A DNA stretch of 35,595 bases from an uncultured Campylobacter sp. (GCF_938045535.1 NZ_CALIMQ010000004.1:1-35595), one strand, 5' to 3'; positions 1 through 9,992 are shown, counted from the stretch's first letter. Notes: generated from the sequence alone by a model not told the origin. Numbers and translations: made by a program.

Positions 1-1129
1 CTTTTACGAGATATTCGCGGATCTTTTTTTCCGCACCGCCTCTATAAAAAATGCCCGGGAAACTAACTATCGCGGCTCTGCCTTTTGCCGAAAGATAACT
101 AAGCGCGTGTAAGATAAAGGCAAAATCGGCCTTGCTTTTTGGCGCAAGAACGCCCGCAGGAGCAAATCTAGGATCGTTTATGAGCGTCGGATCGTCGCTA
201 CCGATCCAGTTGATGGAGTAAGGAGGATTTGAAACGATAGCGTCAAAAGGCCTATCGTCGCTAAGCTTTGGATCTAGTAGCGTATCGCCGAGCTCTATGT
301 GAAATTTAGAGTAATTAACGTTGTGTAAAAACATATTCATACGCGCCAGGTTGTATGTCGTGTGATTTATCTCCTGGCCAAAAAATCCATCCTCGACCTC
401 ATGTTTGTCAAAACGCTTTTTAGCCTGCAAAAGTAGTGAACCAGAACCGCATGCCGGATCGTAAATTTTATTTACGCGCTCTTGTTCGTGCATGGCAAGT
501 GCGGCGATGAGCTTTGAGACATTTTGCGGAGTGAAAAACTCGCCGCCGGATTTGCCTGCATTCGCGGCATAGTTCGAGATAAGAAACTCGTATGCGTCGC
601 CAAAAAGATCAATATGGTTGTCCTTAAAATCGCCAAAATCAAGCTCGGCCACGCCTTTTAAAACCGCTGCGAGTCGCCTGTTTTTCTCTGTAACACTATT
701 TCCTAAACGGTTGCTAGTAGTATCAAAATCGGCAAAAAGCCCCTTTATGTCCTGCTCTGACTCATACCCGGATGCCGAACCTTCGATACTTTTAAAAATT
801 TGATCTAAATCGGTATTTAAATTTGCGTTATTGTCGGCATTTTTTACGACGTTTTTAAATAACTGACTAGGGTATATAAAATATCCCTTCGTAACAATAG
901 TATCATGCTTGATCGCATCAAGGACCGGCGAATCGTCGGGCAAGCTTGCGTAGTCAAAATCACCGTCGTCGCCCTCTATATAATCCGTAAAATTTTCGCT
1001 AATATATCTATAAAACAACGTACCTAGGACGTATTGCTTAAAGTCCCAGCCGTCAACAGCGCCTCTTACTTCATTTGCAATACTCCAAATTTGGTTTTGC
1101 AAGGCCTTGCGTTGTGTCTCTTCGCTCAT
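1..1129 (-). CDS. hsdM: Type I restriction-modification DNA methyltransferase subunit HsdM (partial, C-terminus beyond window)
   Basis: The minus-strand frame from ATG at 1129 stays open to the window edge (376 codons), so only the N-terminal part is seen. Residues 1-170 match the helical HsdM N-terminal domain. The catalytic domain follows: GEFFTPQ at about 196-202, the S-adenosylmethionine-binding motif DPACGSG at about 224-230, and the adenine-N6 methylase motif NPPY at about 301-304. HsdM works with HsdS (specificity) and HsdR (restriction), expected in the sequence preceding position 1. An AGGAGA ribosome-binding site lies about 9 bases before the start. The gene lies downstream of carB on the same strand, 142 bases away. 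HsdM identity is secure; whether the system is complete cannot be judged. Confidence 0.93.
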   Translation of the reverse strand, partial: MSEETQRKALQNQIWSIANEVRGAVDGWDFKQYVLGTLFYRYISENFTDYIEGDDGDFDYASLPDDSPVLDAIKHDTIVTKGYFIYPSQLFKNVVKNADNNANLNTDLDQIFKSIEGSASGYESEQDIKGLFADFDTTSNRLGNSVTEKNRRLAAVLKGVAELDFGDFKDNHIDLFGDAYEFLISNYAANAGKSGGEFFTPQNVSKLIAALAMHEQERVNKIYDPACGSGSLLLQAKKRFDKHEVEDGFFGQEINHTTYNLARMNMFLHNVNYSKFHIELGDTLLDPKLSDDRPFDAIVSNPPYSINWIGSDDPTLINDPRFAPAGVLAPKSKADFAFILHALSYLSAKGRAAIVSFPGIFYRGGAEKKIREYLVK

Positions 1130-1271
1130 TTAATAGTATCTCCTAAATTTTTTATGCATATAAAATAAGAATGTTGTCGGTAAACTTCCGCATCCCATAC
1201 TTTAAATTTAGCGACAAAATTTACTTTCTAAAATTTTATTACCACAAAATACTAATGGAAGCCTGCTCGCG

Positions 1272-4200
1272 CTACCTGCCGCTTAGATACTCCTGTAGCG
1301 TTTTAACTTCGAGCGCGGAGTCGTCCTTTATCGAGCAGATCGAGCGCGTAGCGGCGATCGCCGCCTTCATCGTCGTAAAATACGGCAGCCTAAAGCGCAG
1401 CACACTCTGGCGGATCTTCGCGGCGTCGGTAGAGTTTGATTTACTATCGCTGGTGTTGATGACGAGCGAAATTTCGCCGTTTTTGAGCTTGTCCTCGATA
1501 TTTGGGCGACCCTCGCTGATTTTATAGACAAACTCGCACTCCACGCCGTTTTCGCCCAGTAGCTTGTGAGTGCCGCTCGTAGCTGCGATGCTAAAGCCCG
1601 CGCCCGTAAGTGCGCGTGCAAGCTCTACGGCTCGCAGCTTGTCGTGATCTGCGAGCGACAAAAATACCTTGCCACCGCTTGGAAGTGCGTTGCTTGCGCC
1701 GATTTGCGATTTAGCAAAGCTTTTGGCGAAATTTTCGCCGATACCCATCACCTCGCCGGTGCTTTTCATCTCAGGCCCTAGTATCAGATCCGCGCCCGTA
1801 AGTTTGTTGAAAGGAAAGACGCTCTCTTTGACGCAGATATGGTTTTTAATACGCGGCTTTAAAATTCCCTTCTCTTCGATCAGCACGCCGAATTCGTCGT
1901 AAAATTTCAAAGCCTCGCGCAGACCCCCTTGCCACATTACGCGAGTAGCGACCTTTGCCATCGGAATTCCGGTCGCCTTGCTTACAAACGGAACGGTGCG
2001 GCTCGCGCGCGGATTTACCTCGATGATGTAAAGCTCGTTTTCAAAAATAGCGAATTGAATATTCATAAGCCCCACGACGCCGAGATTTAACGCGATCTCT
2101 TTGGTTTGGCGGCTTACCAGATCGATCATCTCCGCGCTTAGGCTAAGCGGCGGTAATATGCTCGCGCTATCGCCGCTGTGAATGCCCGCCTCTTCGATAT
2201 GCTCCATTATCGCGCCGATATACACGTCGCGCCCGTCGCAGATCGCATCGACATCAAGCTCGGTCGCGTCAAGTAAAAATTTATCTATAAGCACCGGCGA
2301 ATGATCGCTCACGCGCACCGCCTCGCTCATATACTGCCTAAGCTCGGCTTCGTTATGTACGCGCCGCATCGCGCGACCCCCGAGCACGTAGCTAGGGCGT
2401 ACGAGTACGGGATAACCGATCGCAGCGGCCTTTTCGATCGCTTCTGCCTCGCTTACGGCGGTATCGTTTTTCGGCTGCTTAACGCCGATACTTGCGATGA
2501 ACTCGCTAAATTTTTTGCGGTCTTCCGCTACGTCTATCGTGCGCGCACTCGTGCCGATGATCTTGGCTCCCACGGTGCTTAGTCGTTTGGCGAGCTTTAA
2601 CGGAGTTTGGCCGCCGAAATGCACGATCACGCCGTCCGGGCTTTCAGCCTCGATGACCGCTCTAACGTGCTCGAAATCGATCGGCTCGAAGTATAAAATA
2701 TCACTCGTGTCGTAGTCGGTGCTGACGGTTTCGGGGTTGCAGTTATACATTATCGTGGTGATGCCCATATCGCGCAGAGCGTAGCTGGCGTGCACGCAGC
2801 AGTAGTCAAACTCGATGCCCTGCCCGATGCGGTTCGGACCGCCGCCGATAATGAGGACCTTTTTATTATCTTTTGAAATTTTATGGCTTGCGATGGCGGG
2901 AGTTATGTTGGTGCTGGAGTACAGATACGGAGTAAGCGCCGCGAACTCGCCCGCACAGGTATCTACTTCGTTGTATTCAAGATCGATACCCTGTCTGGCG
3001 CAGGCAAAATGGATGTCGTTTTGCGTAAGGCCTAGATTGTCCTTTTTGTTGATTAAATTTGCGATCATCTTATCGCTAAAGCCCCAACTCTTGGCCTGTC
3101 TTAGAAGCGCCGCGTCGTTGATGATCTCCATATCGATGCGCTCTTCAAATTTTACGATCTGCTCGATCTGGCTCAAAAACCAGCGATCGATCTTGCTAAG
3201 CTCGTAAATTTGATCCACGCTCATACCCGCTCTAAAGCCCTGAGCGATATATAAAATTCTATCTTGTTGCGCATTGCGAAGCCCGAAGATGAGATCCTTT
3301 TCGCTCAAATTTAGCTCCACGAAGCCGAAGTAGCCCTTCTCCAGCGAACACAGCGCCTTTTGGATGCTCTCTTTAAAGCTGCGCCCGATCGCCATCACCT
3401 CGCCGATACTCTTCATCGCAGTGCCGAGATACGGGTTTGCGCCGGGGAATTTTTCAAACGCAAAGCGCGGAATTTTAGTCACGATATAATCGATTACCGG
3501 CTCGAAGCTCGCAGGCGTGCCAGTGATATCGTTTTTAATCTCATCCAGGCTAAAGCCCACAGCTAACATCGTAGCGACCTTGGCGATCGGATAGCCCGTG
3601 GCTTTAGACGCAAGAGCCGAACTGCGGCTTACGCGCGGGTTCATCTCGATGACGATCATCCGCCCCGTTTGCGGATTTACCGCAAACTGCACGTTTGAGC
3701 CGCCCGTATCTACGCCGATCTCGCGTAAAATTTTAAAACTCGCGTCGCGCATCGCTTGGTATTCTTTATCGGTAAGCGTAAGAGCGGGCGCAACCGTGAT
3801 GCTATCGCCCGTATGCACCCCCATCGGGTCGAAATTTTCGATCGAGCAGACGATGATGCAATTATCCTTATGATCGCGGATCACCTCCATTTCGAACTCT
3901 TTCCATCCAAGCAGGCTCTCTTCGATCAAAATTTCATTTATCGGGCTCACGTCTAGCCCGTTTTGCGCGACCTCTTTAAACTCATCGATATTATACGCTA
4001 CGCCGCTGCCTGCGCCGCCTAGGGTGTAGCTAGCGCGGATAATGAGCGGAAAGCCGATCTCATTTGCCGCAGCCATCGCCTCTTCGATATTGTAGGCGTA
4101 TTTGGATTTAGGCAGATCCATTCCGATCTTAATCATCGCTTCTTTAAATTTTACCCTATCCTCGCCCTTTTTGATCGCTTCAGGGTTGGCACCTAGAAAT

Positions 4201-4538
4201 TTCACCCCCGCTAGTTCGCCGCTTTCGTAAGCCTGCATCGCGACGTTTAGCGCGACCTGTCCACCCATCGTAGGTAGGATCGCATCGACGCCCTCGCGCT
4301 TTATGATACGCAAAATGCTCTCTTTGGTGATCGGCTCGATATAGGTGGCGTCGGCAAAATCGGGATCGGTCATAATGGTAGCGGGGTTAGAGTTTATTAG
4401 CACTACGCGGTATCCGAGGCTCTTTAGCGTCTTAGCCGCCTGCGTGCCGCTGTAATCGAACTCGCACGCCTGGCCGATTACGATCGGACCGCTACCGATC
4501 AGCAAAATCGTCTTAATATCATCTCTTTTGGGCATCAA
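1272..4538 (-). CDS. carB: Carbamoyl-phosphate synthase large subunit
   Basis: A 1088-residue protein, normal for CarB. It makes carbamoyl phosphate from bicarbonate, ATP and ammonia delivered by the CarA glutaminase, feeding arginine and pyrimidine synthesis in the cytoplasm. Two homologous halves are visible. Each has the GSGPIVIGQ/GGGPNRIGQ type nucleotide-binding start (near residues 15 and 565) followed by an ATP-grasp domain with EMNPR or EVNPR metal-binding segments. A C-terminal MGS-like allosteric domain begins near residue 945. The ATG overlaps the mreC stop by 4 bases, so it is translated as the last gene of the fabZ-lpxA-clpX-mreB-mreC-carB operon. carA is not in the window. No internal damage is seen. 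Confidence 0.98.
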   Translation of the reverse strand: MMPKRDDIKTILLIGSGPIVIGQACEFDYSGTQAAKTLKSLGYRVVLINSNPATIMTDPDFADATYIEPITKESILRIIKREGVDAILPTMGGQVALNVAMQAYESGELAGVKFLGANPEAIKKGEDRVKFKEAMIKIGMDLPKSKYAYNIEEAMAAANEIGFPLIIRASYTLGGAGSGVAYNIDEFKEVAQNGLDVSPINEILIEESLLGWKEFEMEVIRDHKDNCIIVCSIENFDPMGVHTGDSITVAPALTLTDKEYQAMRDASFKILREIGVDTGGSNVQFAVNPQTGRMIVIEMNPRVSRSSALASKATGYPIAKVATMLAVGFSLDEIKNDITGTPASFEPVIDYIVTKIPRFAFEKFPGANPYLGTAMKSIGEVMAIGRSFKESIQKALCSLEKGYFGFVELNLSEKDLIFGLRNAQQDRILYIAQGFRAGMSVDQIYELSKIDRWFLSQIEQIVKFEERIDMEIINDAALLRQAKSWGFSDKMIANLINKKDNLGLTQNDIHFACARQGIDLEYNEVDTCAGEFAALTPYLYSSTNITPAIASHKISKDNKKVLIIGGGPNRIGQGIEFDYCCVHASYALRDMGITTIMYNCNPETVSTDYDTSDILYFEPIDFEHVRAVIEAESPDGVIVHFGGQTPLKLAKRLSTVGAKIIGTSARTIDVAEDRKKFSEFIASIGVKQPKNDTAVSEAEAIEKAAAIGYPVLVRPSYVLGGRAMRRVHNEAELRQYMSEAVRVSDHSPVLIDKFLLDATELDVDAICDGRDVYIGAIMEHIEEAGIHSGDSASILPPLSLSAEMIDLVSRQTKEIALNLGVVGLMNIQFAIFENELYIIEVNPRASRTVPFVSKATGIPMAKVATRVMWQGGLREALKFYDEFGVLIEEKGILKPRIKNHICVKESVFPFNKLTGADLILGPEMKSTGEVMGIGENFAKSFAKSQIGASNALPSGGKVFLSLADHDKLRAVELARALTGAGFSIAATSGTHKLLGENGVECEFVYKISEGRPNIEDKLKNGEISLVINTSDSKSNSTDAAKIRQSVLRFRLPYFTTMKAAIAATRSICSIKDDSALEVKTLQEYLSGR

Positions 4539-5284
4539 TTTTCCTTTGTAACGACATACAAAAACGCCGGCATCTCGGAGCTCACGTAGGGCTCTACGAC
4601 GGCGCTTTTGTATAGCTTCCCGTTTTGAATTTCTTTAACCTTTCCTACCGGCACGCCGGCAAAAAAAATCCCGTCCTTGCCGCTGGTAAGTACCTCATCA
4701 CCTACCTTGGGATCGAGCCATTGCGGGATGTATCTAACTACGAGCTCGTTATTTTCGCCGCCTGCGACGCCAGGAATTTGAGTATCTCCTATGAAAACGG
4801 AGAAGTTGCTCTTTTCGTCGCGCTGTAAGATCGCAAGAGGACGCCCGTCTTTATTTACTAAAATTCCCGCGGTCTTGCCCTCGCTGATGAGGCCGTAAAT
4901 TTTGTTTGGGTTAAAATTTTCAAAATTTACGAAGAATTTGTTGTAGTCATTTAGATTTGCATAGCTCAACGCCTTTACGAGCTGAACTTTGGGCTCATAA
5001 ACAGAGCTATTTTTATCGATCAAGATTTTATTCAGCTCGCCCGCGAACGTACTAAGCAGCATCGCCGATTTTTTTAGCTCTGCGTTTTCTTCTCGTAGAG
5101 CTTTGATCGTCTCTGCCTGGTTAAAATGCTCGTTCACAGCGCTTTTTACCCGATCACTCACGCCGTAATAAACCTCTAAAATTCCTCCTGCAAATCCGAT
5201 AAATTTGCCGTGGATATACGAGCCGAACGTAAGCGAAACGGCTACCAGCAAAACCGCGACGAGGAGGAGTTTGAGATTAGTCAT
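4535..5284 (-). CDS. mreC: Rod shape-determining protein MreC
   Basis: A 249-residue inner-membrane protein of the elongasome. It bridges cytoplasmic MreB filaments to periplasmic peptidoglycan synthases. One N-terminal membrane anchor is seen at about residues 5-24, then a helical, probably coiled-coil stretch at about 50-80 rich in Glu/Lys/Leu, then the beta-rich periplasmic MreC domain to the end. It is short compared with many MreC proteins, which is usual for this group. It overlaps the mreB stop by 8 bases and the carB start by 4 bases, implying translational coupling. mreD and rodA are not adjacent. Identification rests on domain layout plus the position directly after mreB. Confidence 0.95.
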   Translation of the reverse strand: MTNLKLLLVAVLLVAVSLTFGSYIHGKFIGFAGGILEVYYGVSDRVKSAVNEHFNQAETIKALREENAELKKSAMLLSTFAGELNKILIDKNSSVYEPKVQLVKALSYANLNDYNKFFVNFENFNPNKIYGLISEGKTAGILVNKDGRPLAILQRDEKSNFSVFIGDTQIPGVAGGENNELVVRYIPQWLDPKVGDEVLTSGKDGIFFAGVPVGKVKEIQNGKLYKSAVVEPYVSSEMPAFLYVVTKEN

Positions 5285-6311
5285 TTGCCGCTTGTTTTAG
5301 CGATTTGATCTCTTCTAGGGCTTTTCCCGTGCCGTTTGCGACGCAAAGCAGCGGCTCGTCCGCGACGAAAACCGGAAGCTTTACGGTGTCGCTTAGATAC
5401 TTATCCAATCCGCGAATGAGCGCGCCGCCGCCCGTTAGCACGACGCCGTTTTCGACGATATCGGCGGCAACTTCTGGCTGAATGCTCTCAAGGACAAATT
5501 TTAACGCGTCCGCAATCTCTCTGATCGAGTCTTTGATCGCCTCTCTAACGTCCTCACTCGTAAGATCGACCGAGCTTAAAAGCCCGCTGATCTGGTCTTT
5601 TCCTTTGACCGTGTAGGTAAGATCTTTTTGCTGTTGCACCGCCGTACCGATCTTGATCTTAATCTCCTCGGCCGCACGCTCCGAAATAAGCAGGCTATAT
5701 TTTTCTTTGACGTAGTTAACGATGCTAGCGTCGATCTTATCGCCCGCGACGCGAACGGATTTGGCGCTGATGATGCCGCCTAGCGAGATGACGCCGATCT
5801 CGGTGGTACCGCCGCCAATATCCACGACCAGCGAGCCGCGCGCTTCATTTACGGGAAGTCCCGCACCGATCGCTGCAGCCATCGGCTCTTCGATTAGATA
5901 AACCTCACGCGCGCCCGCTATCATCGCGCTTTCTCGCACGGCTTTGCGCTCGACCTGAGTTAGCCCGTAAGGAACCGAGATGATGATGCGCGGACTTACG
6001 AAAAAGCGGCGCTTGTGGGTCTTTTCGATGAAATACCTAATCATCTTCTCCGTCATATCAAAATCCGCGATAACGCCGTCCTTCATCGGGCGCACCGCTT
6101 CGATATCACCAGGAGTGCGCCCAAGCATCTCTTTGGCTTCGGCGCCCACAGCGATGATTCTTTGCTTGCCGTAGCGTTCGTTTTGTACAGCGACGACGCT
6201 CGGCTCGTTGATGATGATGCCTTTATCTTTTAGCAGCACAAGCGTGTTTGCCGTGCCTAGATCAATACCCATATCCCTAGAAAATAATCCTAGAATCGAA
6301 TCAAGTAACAT
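5277..6311 (-). CDS. mreB: Rod shape-determining protein MreB (bacterial actin)
   Basis: A 344-residue actin-fold ATPase that polymerises under the inner membrane and directs lateral cell-wall synthesis. The nucleotide-binding signatures are intact: phosphate-1 loop GIDLGTANT near residue 16, phosphate-2 loop DIGGGTTEIG near residue 168, and the adenosine motif TGGGALIRG near residue 296. The short hydrophobic N-terminus (LLDSILGLFS) suits membrane association. It lies 9 bases after the clpX stop and overlaps mreC by 8 bases. Its presence in a curved Campylobacter fits the family's role in maintaining cell elongation. Confidence 0.98.
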   Translation of the reverse strand: MLLDSILGLFSRDMGIDLGTANTLVLLKDKGIIINEPSVVAVQNERYGKQRIIAVGAEAKEMLGRTPGDIEAVRPMKDGVIADFDMTEKMIRYFIEKTHKRRFFVSPRIIISVPYGLTQVERKAVRESAMIAGAREVYLIEEPMAAAIGAGLPVNEARGSLVVDIGGGTTEIGVISLGGIISAKSVRVAGDKIDASIVNYVKEKYSLLISERAAEEIKIKIGTAVQQQKDLTYTVKGKDQISGLLSSVDLTSEDVREAIKDSIREIADALKFVLESIQPEVAADIVENGVVLTGGGALIRGLDKYLSDTVKLPVFVADEPLLCVANGTGKALEEIKSLKQAAND

Positions 6312-6320
6312 TTATCCCCT

Positions 6321-7559
6321 TTATGCAGTTAAATTTTGTTTTACAAGTATCGGCTTAGAGACGCCGTCTACGACCTCTTTCGAGATGATAACGTCATAGC
6401 CCTTAAGCTCAGGCAGATCGAACATAATATCGATCATGATCTCCTCGATTATGCTGCGAAGTCCGCGCGCACCGGTTTTGCGCTTTATCGCCAGGCTCGC
6501 GACCTCTCTTAGCGCGTCGTCGTCAAATTTTAAATTTGCGCCGTCTATCGCAAAGAGCTTTTGATATTGTTTTAAGATCGCGTTTTTCGGCTCGGTTAAA
6601 ATTCTAACCATCGCCTTTTCGTCAATCTCGTTTAGCGTAGCCACTACGTGCAAGCGCCCGATGAGCTCGGGGATTATACCGTAATGCACCAAATCGTCGG
6701 CCTCGACCATGTTTAGTAAATTTAAACTCTCTTTTTTACTGCGCTTGGTTTGGTTAAACCCTAACACGTTCTGCCCGATGCGGCGGTTGATGATCTCGTT
6801 TAGCCCGTCGAACGCGCCACCGCAGACGAACAAAATATTTGTCGTATCGATCTGGATGAAGTCCTGATTTGGATGCTTGCGGCCGCCCTTCGGCGGGATA
6901 TTTACGACGCTTCCTTCGATGATCTTAAGCAGCGCTTGTTGTACACCTTCGCCGCTTACGTCGCGTGTGATGCTGCGATTTTCGCTCATTCGCGCGATCT
7001 TATCGATCTCGTCTACGAATACGATACCGCGCTGCGCCTTTTCTACGTCGCCATCCGCGGCCTGTAAAAGGCGGGTGAGGATATTTTCTACGTCCTCGCC
7101 GACGTAACCCGCTTCAGTTAGGCTCGTAGCGTCGCTAATGGCGATCGGCACGTCCAAAAATCGCGCCAAGGTCTGCGCCATAAGCGTCTTACCGCTGCCG
7201 GTAGGCCCGATAAGCAAGATATTTGATTTTGAAATTTCGGTATCGTCGCCCTTTGCGTCGGTCTGCCTGAAAATTCTTTTATAGTGGTTGTAAACGCCGA
7301 CGCTAAAAATTTTCTTAGCGCGCTCCTGGCCGATGACGTAGCGGTTTAGAACCTCCATCAGCGCCTTTGGCTTGATGGCCTCGAAATCGATCTCTTTGTT
7401 TTGATTTTGTACCGCCTCATTTTGGCCCTCGCTGCCGTGGATAGCGGCATATGCCATATCGATACAATAGCTGCAGATAGCCGCCGTACCGTCGTCGTTA
7501 GGATAGATACGACGCCCGTCCGCGCCCGTTTCACCGCAAAAACTGCACTTATTTGCCAT
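6321..7559 (-). CDS. clpX: ATP-dependent Clp protease ATP-binding subunit ClpX
   Basis: A 412-residue AAA+ unfoldase that feeds substrates to ClpP. The N-terminal zinc-binding domain has Cys5, Cys8, Cys29 and Cys32. The AAA+ core shows Walker A GPTGSGKT (118-125), the substrate-gripping pore loop GYVG (151-154) and Walker B FVDEID (181-186). The ClpP-docking loop is LGF (266-268), where many ClpX proteins have IGF. clpP is not in the window. The start codon shares one base with the lpxA stop, so it is coupled to the lipid A genes. This arrangement differs from clpP-clpX operons but is the known Campylobacter order. Confidence 0.98.
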   Translation of the reverse strand: MANKCSFCGETGADGRRIYPNDDGTAAICSYCIDMAYAAIHGSEGQNEAVQNQNKEIDFEAIKPKALMEVLNRYVIGQERAKKIFSVGVYNHYKRIFRQTDAKGDDTEISKSNILLIGPTGSGKTLMAQTLARFLDVPIAISDATSLTEAGYVGEDVENILTRLLQAADGDVEKAQRGIVFVDEIDKIARMSENRSITRDVSGEGVQQALLKIIEGSVVNIPPKGGRKHPNQDFIQIDTTNILFVCGGAFDGLNEIINRRIGQNVLGFNQTKRSKKESLNLLNMVEADDLVHYGIIPELIGRLHVVATLNEIDEKAMVRILTEPKNAILKQYQKLFAIDGANLKFDDDALREVASLAIKRKTGARGLRSIIEEIMIDIMFDLPELKGYDVIISKEVVDGVSKPILVKQNLTA

Positions 7560-8350
7560 TAAATTTTACCTTTATCTAGCGGAATTCCGCGTTTTGTGTT
7601 GATTATAAACTCGCACATCTTGCGCACGTTTTGATCGCTCGTTTCGTTTAATAAAATCTGCGCCTGCTCCTTTAAACCCCCGCCTTGGTTGAATAAAAAT
7701 TTATACGCCCGATTTATCGTCTCGACCGTCTCTTTATCGAAGCGGCGGCGGATGCCCGTTAAATTTAGCCCGCGGATATAGGCGCGATTTCCCTCGGCTA
7801 GACAAAACGGCACCACGTCCTGACTAAGCGCGCTAGCCCCTGCGATCATGCAGCTCTCGCCGATTTGGACGAACTGATGCACGGGGGTAAGCCCGCCGAT
7901 AACGGCATAATCGCCCATTACGACGTGACCTGCGAGCGTAGCGTTGTTTGCTAGGATTATGTTGCTGCCCAGCACGCAATCGTGCGCGATGTGGCAATAC
8001 GCCATTATAAAGAGATTATCGCCGATGCGCGTAAATCCGTCGCCCTTATGCGAGCCCGAGCTAATCGTGCAAAACTCGTGAATCGTAGCGTTTTTGCCGA
8101 TGACTAGCCCCGTGCGCTCGCCATCCTCAAAGCTCATATCCTGCGGAATTTCGCCCACGATCGCGTATGAAAAAATTTTAGAGTTCTCGCCGATTTGCGT
8201 ATCGCCGATGATGCGCGCGCCCTGCTTGATCGTGCAGCCGTCGCCGATTTTAGCCTGTGCGCTTATGAAAGCATACGGCTCGATCACAACCTCGGCTCCG
8301 ATCTGCGCGCCGTCCTCGATGATCGCCGTGTGGTGAACTTTAGCCATCAT
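7559..8350 (-). CDS. lpxA: Acyl-ACP--UDP-N-acetylglucosamine O-acyltransferase LpxA
   Basis: A 263-residue cytoplasmic enzyme catalysing the first step of lipid A synthesis, transfer of a hydroxyacyl chain from ACP to UDP-GlcNAc. Residues 1-190 are hexapeptide repeats of a left-handed beta-helix (an I/V-G-x4 rhythm throughout). The catalytic histidine sits in HIAHDC at about 120-125, with His123 matching the E. coli general base by motif. The C-terminal helical domain (about 195-263) includes the family sequence RGLNLTGIRRR. Two ATGs are possible, 8350 or 8347; both touch the fabZ stop, so translation is coupled to fabZ. Confidence 0.97.
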   Translation of the reverse strand: MMAKVHHTAIIEDGAQIGAEVVIEPYAFISAQAKIGDGCTIKQGARIIGDTQIGENSKIFSYAIVGEIPQDMSFEDGERTGLVIGKNATIHEFCTISSGSHKGDGFTRIGDNLFIMAYCHIAHDCVLGSNIILANNATLAGHVVMGDYAVIGGLTPVHQFVQIGESCMIAGASALSQDVVPFCLAEGNRAYIRGLNLTGIRRRFDKETVETINRAYKFLFNQGGGLKEQAQILLNETSDQNVRKMCEFIINTKRGIPLDKGKI

Positions 8351-8796
8351 TTATCCATTATCATCGCTTGAAGTTCAGCCTGCGCGGCCAGCGTGGCGCC
8401 GTCGTTGATGTAGGCTTCGCCCTTTAGCACCCAGATGCGTCCGCGATGTTTGATTACGCTGATACGATACTCAAGTTTGTCGCCGGGGCGGACCGGGTTT
8501 CTAAATTTAGCGTTGTCGATACTCATAAAATACACGACTTTATCGCTTAAATCGACGCCGTCTTTCTCCATGCTCTTAAACGCCAGCACGCCGCCCGCCT
8601 GCGCTAAGCCCTCGATTATCATTACGCCCGGATAGATCGGATGGCCGGGGAAGTGACCCTGAAAGATCTGCTCGTTATAGGTTACGTTTTTATAGGCTTT
8701 GATACTTTCGCCGATGCTGAGCTCTTCGACGCGATCTATCAACAAAAACGGAAAACGATGAGGTAGGATGGAGAGGATTTCGTTTATATCTATCAT
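8347..8796 (-). CDS. fabZ: 3-hydroxyacyl-[acyl-carrier-protein] dehydratase FabZ
   Basis: A 149-residue hotdog-fold enzyme that dehydrates beta-hydroxyacyl-ACP during fatty acid elongation. The catalytic segment HFPGHP contains His48, and the partner Glu62 lies in IIEGLAQAGG; both are in the normal positions. FabZ competes with LpxA for the same hydroxyacyl-ACP pool, so pairing the genes makes biochemical sense. The start has an AAGG ribosome-binding site in the 33-base gap after queH. The stop overlaps lpxA. Confidence 0.97.
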   Translation of the reverse strand: MIDINEILSILPHRFPFLLIDRVEELSIGESIKAYKNVTYNEQIFQGHFPGHPIYPGVMIIEGLAQAGGVLAFKSMEKDGVDLSDKVVYFMSIDNAKFRNPVRPGDKLEYRISVIKHRGRIWVLKGEAYINDGATLAAQAELQAMIMDK

Positions 8797-8829
8797 TGAT
8801 CTGCCTTTTTTAGAAATTTTGGAATCTTA

Positions 8830-9963
8830 TCAAATTCTTACTAAAATTTCCCTAACGTCTAAAAATATGCGCGAGAGCCCGTAAATTTGAACTTTGGCGG
8901 CTCTTATCTCGTCCGTGACGATGATCGGCGAGAGCGAGCCCGCAGCGCACAGGGCGGCGCGAGTTTTATTTTGGCGCGCGAGACTCGGCGGGTTTTTTAG
9001 CATTTCGGATACGCTTTTGAAATTTGATCTTGAAATTTCGTTAAATTTCGCCATGCTTAAAATTTTAATCTCGCCCTTGTCACTGCAAAAAATTTCGCAC
9101 TCGCGCTCTATGCTAAGCTTCACGTTTTCGCGCGTAAAATGCGAGCCAAATAGTACAAACGAAGGCGCGACCTTGCCGTCAAATTTAATCCATGCGCGCA
9201 GCAGGCGGTAGTTTAAAAATCGATCGCGCAGCACGCTAAATTTCACACCTTTTTTTTCGAGCGAGCAAAGTTTTTTATAAAATTTCAACTTCTCCTCTAC
9301 CGAAGCGGGCAGGATTTGCCGATCGATAGACGACATTAGCTCGTAAATTTCGGCGCCTTGGACTAAATTTTGCTTCAAATCCGCCGTCAGACTTCCGCCA
9401 GAATTCCGCTCAGCCCTTCGCTGATCGTTCCGCTGTGCCGCAAGCGCATAGATACAGCCGCAGTAGTTTTGATGATAGAGCGCGTCTTTTTTCGCGAGCG
9501 CAAACTGCTCGTTCGTGCCGCCGTTTTTGCGAAAATCGGGCGCGATAAACTCCAGCCCGTAGCGCTCGCAAATGCGCTGCAGCGAGCTGCAAAGCTGAGA
9601 GTGCGATTTTTTGGGGCTCATTAGAAGCGTCGTAGTGATTTTGCGCTCGCCCAAACTTAGCGCGAGCTCGGCCGTTTTTTGCATGCGAAAATCAAAGCAA
9701 AACTCGCAGCGCGCGCCTTTCTCGGGCTCGTTTTCAAGCCCGCGCGCACCGTCTAGCCAGCCCTGCAAATCATACTCGCCCGGGATAAATTTAATCCCTA
9801 AATTCTCGCAAACCCGCTTCGCGTCGTGCATTCTAAGAACGTATTCGCCATAGGGGTGGATGTTGGGATCATAAAAATAGCCTATTAGCGGCTCTTGCGC
9901 GAGCTCTTTTAAGCGGCGCAAAAAATAATCGCAATCGACCGAGCAGCAGATGTGGACCAGCAA
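8830..9963 (-). CDS. queH: Epoxyqueuosine reductase QueH (DUF208 family)
   Basis: A 377-residue protein of the QueH family, which carries out the last step of queuosine synthesis, reduction of epoxyqueuosine in tRNA, using a metal/Fe-S centre. Visible hallmarks are the N-terminal Cys pair in HICCS (Cys6, Cys7), the CEFCF pair (Cys86, Cys89) and a YCGCIYAL segment near residue 158. The C-terminal ~180 residues are an extension with no motif I recognise. The start codon is TTG, chosen because the HICC motif begins at residue 4 and no ATG precedes it. It is the first gene of the minus-strand run into fabZ and is divergent from the DUF748 gene. Confidence 0.9.
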   Translation of the reverse strand: MLVHICCSVDCDYFLRRLKELAQEPLIGYFYDPNIHPYGEYVLRMHDAKRVCENLGIKFIPGEYDLQGWLDGARGLENEPEKGARCEFCFDFRMQKTAELALSLGERKITTTLLMSPKKSHSQLCSSLQRICERYGLEFIAPDFRKNGGTNEQFALAKKDALYHQNYCGCIYALAAQRNDQRRAERNSGGSLTADLKQNLVQGAEIYELMSSIDRQILPASVEEKLKFYKKLCSLEKKGVKFSVLRDRFLNYRLLRAWIKFDGKVAPSFVLFGSHFTRENVKLSIERECEIFCSDKGEIKILSMAKFNEISRSNFKSVSEMLKNPPSLARQNKTRAALCAAGSLSPIIVTDEIRAAKVQIYGLSRIFLDVREILVRI

Positions 9964-9992
9964 ATTTTAACCCTTTGCACGAAATTTTTGGA

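Noticed and set aside
1171..9853. Many plus-strand frames opposite carB, mreB, clpX, lpxA, fabZ and queH
   Set aside because: They are antisense shadows of well-identified genes with no independent support.
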